In this document: positions 58,390 through 64,000 of the stretch, in pieces
How positions within the stretch are numbered: the stretch's first letter is position 1
How the letters are laid out: each line of letters opens with the position of its first letter
Source of the DNA: UBA1546 sp049302185
GTDB lineage: Bacteria > Nitrospirota > Thermodesulfovibrionia > Thermodesulfovibrionales > UBA1546
DNA length: 64,000 nt
Assembly (NCBI GenBank): GCA_049302185.1
Contig: JBAQLV010000007.1
Coordinates: 36,784 to 100,783 of the forward strand
Direction: 5' to 3'
Translations under genes and position numbers: made by a program
Notes under the pieces: model-generated
What the model was told of the DNA's origin: nothing
What the model saw: the letters and a program-made list of their open reading frames with translations, nothing else
Database searches by the model: none

Positions 58390-59968
58390 TGCTGTCAGGT
58401 ATTATAACTTTAAAGACCGTGCCCTCACCAGGATTACTGATAACATTTATCTTTCCTTTATGTTCTTCAATAATTCTGTATGCAATAGCCAGTCCAAGCC
58501 CCGTTCCCTCATCTTTCGTAGTAAAAAAAGGATAAAATATTTTTTCAATATTTTCCTGAGAGATACCGATACCGGTATCTTTAAAAACAACCTCAAAAGA
58601 ATTGCTCGACCGCTTTGTGCTGACAGAAAGTTCTCCTCCGTCAGGCATTGCCTCTAAGGCATTCATCCCAAGATTCAAGAAGACCTGATGCATTTTCTGA
58701 CGGTCAGCATTGACATAAAGAGGCATGTCGAAATCCTTTGTGATAGAAATATCATTCCTTGCGGATGCTGTATTTTTTAGCAATTCAAGCGTGTCATCAA
58801 GCATAAAATTGAGGTCAAAAGCGCTGAACTCAGCAGCCCTCGGGGTTGAATACATAAGAAAATCTGTGATTATCTCATTCAGCCTTTCCATCTCTTCCAA
58901 TGCTATTTCTGTCAGCCTTTCTTTTTGCTCCTTTGCCGCCCTGTCCTCTCTCAGCATTTCTATCGCCCCTTTAAGAGAGGCTAACGGATTCCTTATCTCA
59001 TGCGCTATATTCGCAGATAGTTCACCTATAGCTGCCCATTTTTCCTTATGCTTTATATCCATCTCCATCTTTTTAAGCATGGTGATATCCTGAAATACGC
59101 CTATAAAGCCTGTTAGCTCTCCAGCAATGCCCTCAAGCGATGAAACCCTTAATCCGATAACCCTCTCCCCGTCTCGATGGTGTCTTATCGTGTTTTCTAT
59201 CCTGTCTGTTTCACTGATAGAACCTATGAATGGCAACACCTCAGCAATCCTGAGTCCTTGAGCTCTTTCTCTCGTGATGCCTGTTATATCCTGAGCCGCT
59301 TTATTAAATATCAGAATACTGCCGCCGATGTCTGTTGTAAATATTCCGCTCGGAATGCTCTCAATAAGCTCCTTGTTGAAAAGTGAAAGCTCCTTCAGAT
59401 CAGAATCAGTCTGTTCAAGGGCTATCGTTGTCTTCTCAAGCCTTGAAGAGAGATAACCGCTCAGAAATGCCATCATATAAAAAGCAGATATGTGCACAAA
59501 AATATTGTAAAGAAAATCTTTTTCATTAAGCACTGGGTCATACTTTATCGGGAGGAGTTTATAATACTGAAGATCTATCATGACTCCATAGAGAATACTG
59601 CTGAATGTTGCAATAACATAACCTGCTTTCCTGTTAAGGACTGCGCTTGCTGACATCACTGTCAGAAGCATAATGAACGAAAACCAGCTTTCAATACCGC
59701 CTGTAAGATATATAAGGACATTTACGGCTGCAACATCCATAAAAATCTGGAAGTATGCAAAGTTAAAATACGTTTTTATCCTGTCAATGAGAAAAGAATA
59801 GATTATTGTCATGGAATAGAGCGCTACTATAAGATTTGAAGTGGCGCGTGGATAAGGGAAACTCCTGTATCCGACCTGAAGCAAGAAAAACGAACCCAGA
59901 AGGAGTGTGATAAAAACAACCCTTATGGAAATAAGGGCTTTTACCTTTTTAAGCAGGATATCATTCAT
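58376..59968 (-). CDS. pilS: Membrane sensor histidine kinase, PilS-like
   Basis: The 530 residues begin with about six membrane segments (roughly 10-180), then a PAS domain (about 200-310, LIESIPSGIFTTDIGGSILI), the H-box ANIAHEIRNPLASLKGAIEM and a HATPase domain (NLGMNALEAMPDGGEL, DTGIGISQENIEKIF, GTGLGLAIAYRI). In Pseudomonas, PilS senses pilin in the membrane and signals to PilR; the same layout and gene order are seen here. Confidence 0.9.
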   Translation of the reverse strand: MNDILLKKVKALISIRVVFITLLLGSFFLLQVGYRSFPYPRATSNLIVALYSMTIIYSFLIDRIKTYFNFAYFQIFMDVAAVNVLIYLTGGIESWFSFIMLLTVMSASAVLNRKAGYVIATFSSILYGVMIDLQYYKLLPIKYDPVLNEKDFLYNIFVHISAFYMMAFLSGYLSSRLEKTTIALEQTDSDLKELSLFNKELIESIPSGIFTTDIGGSILIFNKAAQDITGITRERAQGLRIAEVLPFIGSISETDRIENTIRHHRDGERVIGLRVSSLEGIAGELTGFIGVFQDITMLKKMEMDIKHKEKWAAIGELSANIAHEIRNPLASLKGAIEMLREDRAAKEQKERLTEIALEEMERLNEIITDFLMYSTPRAAEFSAFDLNFMLDDTLELLKNTASARNDISITKDFDMPLYVNADRQKMHQVFLNLGMNALEAMPDGGELSVSTKRSSNSFEVVFKDTGIGISQENIEKIFYPFFTTKDEGTGLGLAIAYRIIEEHKGKINVISNPGEGTVFKVIIPDSNGKS

Positions 59969-59973
59969 TCTAT

Positions 59974-60051
59974 TAAAAAGTAGGAAGTGAAAAGTAGGAA
60001 GTAGGAACTGAATTCATAATTTCAAAATTTAAACTTCTCACTTCTCACTTT
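59974..60051. repeat. 7-nt-period repeat after pilC, opposed arrays
   Basis: GAAAAGT, AGGAAGT, GAAAAGT, AGGAAGT, AGGAACT on the left; CTTCTCA, CTTCTCA, CTT on the right, separated by an A+T-rich middle (TTCATAATTTCAAAATTTAA). It carries the pilC stop codon (60045-60047). Confidence 0.8.
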
Positions 60052-61259
60052 ATCAGCGTAATAAGCTTAAATATCGGCAGATACATTGCAACTACTATAA
60101 ACCCTACCGAGCCTCCGAGGAATACCATCAACATAGGCTCCATCATGGATGTCAGGGCGTTGACTGCCGAGTCAACCTCATCATCATAAAAATCAGCTAT
60201 CTTATTGAGCATTGTATCCAGCGCGCCTGTTGTTTCGCCTACAGAAATCATGTGGGTAACCATTGGAGGGAACACTTTAGACTTGGTTAATGGGTCAGCA
60301 AGGGTCTTTCCTCCTGTAACCTGCTTTCTTACCTCCATGATTGCGTATTCAATAACCTTATTGCCTGAAGTCTTCGCTGTTATCTCAAGCCCGTCCAGTA
60401 TCGGCACGCCGCTGCTGACAAGCGTTCCAAGTGTCCGCGTAAACTTTGCCACGGCAACTTTATTCAGAAGAACCCCGAATATGGGCAGTTTCAATAGTAT
60501 CCTGTCTGTTATATGCGTACCCTTTTCTGTACGCCTGAACTGCTTTAGCGCAACAACAATACCAACTATTGCGCCTCCTGTCAGAAGACCGCCTATTCCT
60601 GCGAGAAAATTACTCAGGCTGATAATCATCAACGTGGGAAGCGGAAGTGTTCCGCCAAGCTGTGCAAACATCTTAGAAAATGTCGGGACAACAAATATCA
60701 TTATGATTGCAATTGCCGCAACAGCAACAGTTGAAACAACTATCGGATATACCATTGCGCCTTTAACCTTCTTCTTTAATTTCATTGCCTTTTCTATGTA
60801 CGCTGCAAGCCTGTTAAGGATTGTATCAAGGATACCGCCAGCCTCGCCTGCCGCCACCATATTTGCATAAAGTTCTGAAAAGACCCTCGGGTGTTTTTTC
60901 AATGCATCAGCATAAGTAGAACCGGCCTCAACATTCTCCTTAATCTCTCCCAGCACTCTAGAGAGTGTCTTATTTTCAACCTGAGTTGATAGAATATCAA
61001 GCGCCTGCACAAGCGGAAGCCCTGCATCTATCATCGTAGAGAACTGCCTTGTAAATACAACTATGTCCTTGTCGCCTACTTTACCCTCGCCAAAGCCGCC
61101 GAATAATCTCTTCCCGGCCTTTTTTTCAGTAATCAAAGTGGGTGTTATATTTTTTCTTCTGAGCTGCGCTGCAACCTCTTCTTTAGCAGCCGCAGTAATC
61201 TCGCCTGATTCTACAACGCCTCTTGTAGTCTTACCTGACCACTGAAACACTGTTGCCAT
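60045..61259 (-). CDS. pilC: Type IV pilus inner-membrane platform protein PilC
   Basis: The 404-residue GspF/PilC-family protein has two copies of the cytoplasmic helical domain (FTRQFSTMIDAGLPLVQALD and FTRTLGTLVSSGVPILDGLE) and three membrane segments. It is the platform that PilB and PilT act on. The gene is 3 bases downstream of pilT. Confidence 0.95.
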   Translation of the reverse strand: MATVFQWSGKTTRGVVESGEITAAAKEEVAAQLRRKNITPTLITEKKAGKRLFGGFGEGKVGDKDIVVFTRQFSTMIDAGLPLVQALDILSTQVENKTLSRVLGEIKENVEAGSTYADALKKHPRVFSELYANMVAAGEAGGILDTILNRLAAYIEKAMKLKKKVKGAMVYPIVVSTVAVAAIAIIMIFVVPTFSKMFAQLGGTLPLPTLMIISLSNFLAGIGGLLTGGAIVGIVVALKQFRRTEKGTHITDRILLKLPIFGVLLNKVAVAKFTRTLGTLVSSGVPILDGLEITAKTSGNKVIEYAIMEVRKQVTGGKTLADPLTKSKVFPPMVTHMISVGETTGALDTMLNKIADFYDDEVDSAVNALTSMMEPMLMVFLGGSVGFIVVAMYLPIFKLITLIK

Positions 61260-61262
61260 TTA

Positions 61263-62354
61263 TTACCCCCTTCCTTTTACAGCAGTTCCAGACACCCTTT
61301 GGAGCATTGTGATCAACTCCTCAGGAACAGACGAACGGCCTATCGCATCCTCATAGGATAGAAGTCCTCTGGTGTATAGATCAAATAAAGACTGATTCAT
61401 CGTCTGCATCCCGAACCTCGCCTGTCCGGTCTGCATCATGGAATATATCTGATGCACCTTGTCTTCTCTTATCAGGTTTCTTATAGCAGGGTTTGGTATA
61501 AGCAGTTCAACTGCGAGAACCCTCCCCTGTCCGGATTTCCTGACTATAAGCTGCTGCGCAAGTATCCCTTCAAGGACAAATGACAACTGAGTTCTTATCT
61601 GTGCCTGCTGATGCGGCGGGAATACATCTATTACACGGTTTATGGTCTGGACAGCAGAATTTGTATGGAGTGTTGCAAGCGTTAAGTGCCCTGTCTCCGA
61701 CACGGTAAGCGCTGCTTCTATAGTCTCAAGGTCACGCATCTCGCCTATAAGCACGACATTCGGGTCCTGTCTGAGGACATACTTCAAGGCAGTTTTAAAA
61801 GATGATGTATCAGCATTTACCTCTCTCTGGTTAATCAGGGATTTCTTGTGGTTATGAATATATTCTATGGGATCTTCTACTGTTATTATATGGTCATACC
61901 TCTCGGAATTTATCCTGTCAACCATAGTGGCAAGAGTCGTAGATTTACCGCTCCCTGTCGGCCCTGTAACAAGAATCAGGCCGCGCGGCTTCTTGACAAG
62001 ATCGTTAACAATTTCAGGCAGTCCTAACTCCTGGAATGTCTTTATCTGAAACGGGATGGTCCTGAATGCGCCGGCAACAGCTCCCCTTTGCATAAAGATA
62101 TTTCCCCTAAATCTGCTCAGCCCCTTCACCCCGAATGACAGGTCAAGTTCATTGCTTTCTTCAAATTTATGTTTTTGTGCGTCTGTAAGAACACTGTAGC
62201 AGAGCGCTTTTGTCTCAGCAGGGGCTAATTGCGGATGGTCAAGCAGAATGAGTTTCCCGTCAATCCTTACACGAGGCGGGCTTCCTGTTGTTATGTGAAG
62301 ATCAGATGCCCCTTTTTCTATCATTACCTTAAGCAAGTCATACAGTGTTGCCAT
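61263..62354 (-). CDS. pilT: Twitching motility ATPase PilT
   Basis: ATG at 62354 has GGAGGGAAT as ribosome binding site; the frame extends to 62387 without one. The 363 residues contain Walker A GPTGSGKSTT, the Asp box TVEDPIEY, Walker B VVLIGEMRDLETIEAALTVS, the HLTLATLHT His box and the retraction motif AIRNLIRE. PilT depolymerises the pilus. It lies between pilB and pilC. Confidence 0.96.
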   Translation of the reverse strand: MATLYDLLKVMIEKGASDLHITTGSPPRVRIDGKLILLDHPQLAPAETKALCYSVLTDAQKHKFEESNELDLSFGVKGLSRFRGNIFMQRGAVAGAFRTIPFQIKTFQELGLPEIVNDLVKKPRGLILVTGPTGSGKSTTLATMVDRINSERYDHIITVEDPIEYIHNHKKSLINQREVNADTSSFKTALKYVLRQDPNVVLIGEMRDLETIEAALTVSETGHLTLATLHTNSAVQTINRVIDVFPPHQQAQIRTQLSFVLEGILAQQLIVRKSGQGRVLAVELLIPNPAIRNLIREDKVHQIYSMMQTGQARFGMQTMNQSLFDLYTRGLLSYEDAIGRSSVPEELITMLQRVSGTAVKGRG

Positions 62355-62378
62355 TATATTCCCTCCGCTCACTCTGTG

Positions 62379-62442
62379 AGAATTCAAAATTCAAAATTTA
62401 AAATTGTGAGATTTATCTTGAATCTTGAATTTTAAATTTTCT
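62379..62442. repeat. 7-nt-period A+T-rich repeat between pilB and pilT, opposed arrays
   Basis: AATTCAA, AATTCAA, AATTTAA, AATT on the left and TATCTTG, AATCTTG, AATTTTA, AATTTTC on the right can pair. It starts at the pilB stop, so it lies in the 3' region of pilB and the leader of pilT. Confidence 0.8.
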
Positions 62443-64000
62443 TCAATCTCCGAAAGTAACTCTTAACACTTCTTCCATTGTAGTAACGCCTTCCTTCACT
62501 TTTGTCAGCCCGCTCATCCTCAACGTCTTCATGCCTCCTCTTATAGCAGCCTTTTTAAGTTCAATCGCCGACGCCCCTTCCAGTATAAGTTTTCTTATCT
62601 CCTCATTGACAATCATTATTTCATAAAGCGCTATCCTTCCCTTGTAACCTGAGTTGTTGCATACTGAGCACCCCTTGCCCCTATAACACTTAACAGTCCT
62701 TGCATCTTCTTCCGAAAACCCCAGGCTTATAAGAGTCGGCAAAGGAAACTTTTCTTCCTCTTTCTCGCATTCTTTACATATTTTTCTTGCCAGCCTTTGC
62801 GCCATTATAAGTATAACAGATGATGACACTAAAAATGGCTCGATACCCATATTCATCAATCTGCTTACACTGCTCGGAGCATCATTAGTATGCAGTGTGC
62901 TCAGAACAAGATGTCCTGTTAAGGCAGCCTTAACTGCTATCTCAGCGGTCTCAAAATCACGTATCTCACCGACAAGTATGATATCAGGGCTCTGTCTCAA
63001 AAAAGACCGCAGGGCAGATGCAAATGTGAGCCCTATCTCCTCTTTCATCTGCACCTGATTTATCCCGAGAAAATTATACTCTATAGGGTCTTCGGCAGTC
63101 ATTATGTTTATATTGGGCTTATTCAGATAATTTAATGCTGAATAGAGGGTTGTTGTCTTTCCGCTTCCTGTGGGTCCCGTAACAAGTATCATGCCGTAAG
63201 GTTTATTAAGACATTCCAGAAATTTCTGCAGCGCCTCTTCTTCAAATCCAAGCTTTGTTAAATCAACCTGCAATGATGCTTTATCAAGGATTCTCATAAC
63301 TGTCTTCTCTCCGAAAAGACAGGGGAGGATAGAAACACGGAAATCCACTTCTTTTTTCTTGCCCAGCCTAAGCTTAATCCTGCCGTCCTGAGGAAGCCGC
63401 CTCTCGGAGATATCAAGTTTAGCCATTATCTTTAGCCTTGAGACTACGGAGTTTTTAATCCTCAGCGGCAGATTCATTGCCAGGGCAAGAACACCGTCAA
63501 CTCTGTATCTGACTCTCACAGAGTTCTCGTAAGGCTCGATATGAATATCGCTTGCGCCGAGCTTTATCGCATTTATAAGAATACCGCTTACAAGTTTTAC
63601 AATCGGCTCTTCAATCTCACCTCTTGCGCCCAGCATCTCCTCTTCAGAGACATGCTCAACGTCATCAAGCGCATCGCCGACAATCCTGTCAAATTCATCA
63701 ACGTCAACCGTAGGCCCTTCTCCGAAAGACCCCGCCTCTTCTTCGCCTGTAACGTCAGTATCTGACAGAGTATAGTCCTTTGCCTCAAGCTTCATCGCCT
63801 TTTGCGCTGCCTGTGCCTGAGGCTGGGCAGCCACAAGCCCGGCAACTTTGCCTCCGTAATATGTGGTTATGGCATTTATCAGCGCAGATTCTGTTGCTAT
63901 AACAACCTCAACGTTATACCCGGTCATAAACTTTATGTCATCCACCGCAAACACATTTGAAGGGTCTGCCATCGCTACTGTCAATTTAGCGCCTACTCTC
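62443..64000 (-). CDS. pilB: Type IV pilus assembly ATPase PilB (5' end beyond window)
   Basis: The frame is open to the window edge; the first visible residues RVGAKLTVAMADPSNVFAVD belong to the MshEN-type N-terminal domain. Further on are Walker A GPTGSGKTTT, TAEDPIEY, the arginine-finger region, Walker B DIILVGEIRDFETAEIAVKA, VLSTLHTND and the tetracysteine zinc site (CKECEKEEE, CRGKGCSVCNNSGYKGR). About 519 residues are visible; roughly 50 or more are missing. PilB powers pilus extension. Confidence 0.94.
   Translation of the reverse strand, partial: RVGAKLTVAMADPSNVFAVDDIKFMTGYNVEVVIATESALINAITTYYGGKVAGLVAAQPQAQAAQKAMKLEAKDYTLSDTDVTGEEEAGSFGEGPTVDVDEFDRIVGDALDDVEHVSEEEMLGARGEIEEPIVKLVSGILINAIKLGASDIHIEPYENSVRVRYRVDGVLALAMNLPLRIKNSVVSRLKIMAKLDISERRLPQDGRIKLRLGKKKEVDFRVSILPCLFGEKTVMRILDKASLQVDLTKLGFEEEALQKFLECLNKPYGMILVTGPTGSGKTTTLYSALNYLNKPNINIMTAEDPIEYNFLGINQVQMKEEIGLTFASALRSFLRQSPDIILVGEIRDFETAEIAVKAALTGHLVLSTLHTNDAPSSVSRLMNMGIEPFLVSSSVILIMAQRLARKICKECEKEEEKFPLPTLISLGFSEEDARTVKCYRGKGCSVCNNSGYKGRIALYEIMIVNEEIRKLILEGASAIELKKAAIRGGMKTLRMSGLTKVKEGVTTMEEVLRVTFGD

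Overview
The window looks like a chromosomal contig from a Nitrospirota bacterium of the Thermodesulfovibrionia type. This rests on gene content and order: an aromatic amino acid block pheA-hisC-aroF-tyrA-aroA, followed after an interruption by cmk-plsC-ispH-rpsA-sppA; a ccsA-hemA pair; a DHH-CBS-tRNA nucleotidyltransferase fusion; and PilB/T/C with PilS/R. Base composition is moderate, with A+T-rich spacers. The taxonomic call is an inference from remembered gene neighbourhoods, not a search.

Layout. 1-2.9 kb: minus-strand stress operon surE > FAD dehydrogenase > pcm (cut by the window edge). 3.0-4.1 kb: a palindromic element and a decayed acyl-CoA synthetase. 4.2-6.4 kb: purM, M23 peptidase, bactofilin. 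6.4-8.8 kb (minus): NlpC/P60 lipoprotein, cutA, M29 aminopeptidase. 8.8-9.5 kb: a secretin relic, a candidate selenoprotein with an in-frame TGA, and tRNA-Ala(CGC). 9.6-17.9 kb: a small exported protein, argG, dprA, a Bacteroidota-type topA that appears foreign, a MobB-like gene without a normal start codon, a small HTH-like protein, ccsA, hemA. 17.9-21.7 kb (minus): dGTPase-like HD hydrolase, 6-phosphofructokinase, class II aldolase. 21.7-26.3 kb (minus): ExeA relic, small 4-Cys protein, PD-(D/E)XK protein, large fused restriction-modification enzyme. 26.4-32.2 kb: YjbQ, lipoate ligase, membrane protein, fdhD, NtrB/NtrC pair. 32.3-39.1 kb: an accessory island with an RND pump relic, a second fused R-M enzyme, an unknown 381-aa protein, a Shedu-like protein, a mini membrane protein and two toxin-antitoxin pairs. 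39.2-44.8 kb: aromatic amino acid biosynthesis. 44.8-47.4 kb: a third toxin-antitoxin pair and ettA. 47.7-53.4 kb: cmk-plsC-ispH-rpsA-sppA and a diguanylate cyclase. 53.5-56.3 kb: MITE-like element and the CCA/A-adding fusion. 56.4-64 kb (minus): HU, a GspE-N fragment, pilR, pilS, pilC, pilT, pilB.

The most striking non-gene feature is the density of small repeats: degenerate arrays of 7-nt (once 8-nt) period, usually one array followed by its reverse complement, at about a dozen places; GTCATTC...GAATGAC palindromic elements; TTAACCC-ended elements; and CCCCG...CGGGG hairpins. Several lie inside reading frames (R-M enzyme, aroA, tRNA nucleotidyltransferase, lipoate ligase, MobB-like gene) and keep them open, or carry the stop codons of neighbouring genes. 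Together with at least six gene relics, this suggests a genome shaped by small-repeat activity and gene decay.

The strongest leads for something new are the 9193-9360 selenoprotein candidate, the unknown protein plus Shedu-like cassette at 35.7-37.5 kb behind an R-M gene, and the repeat insertions within coding sequence.
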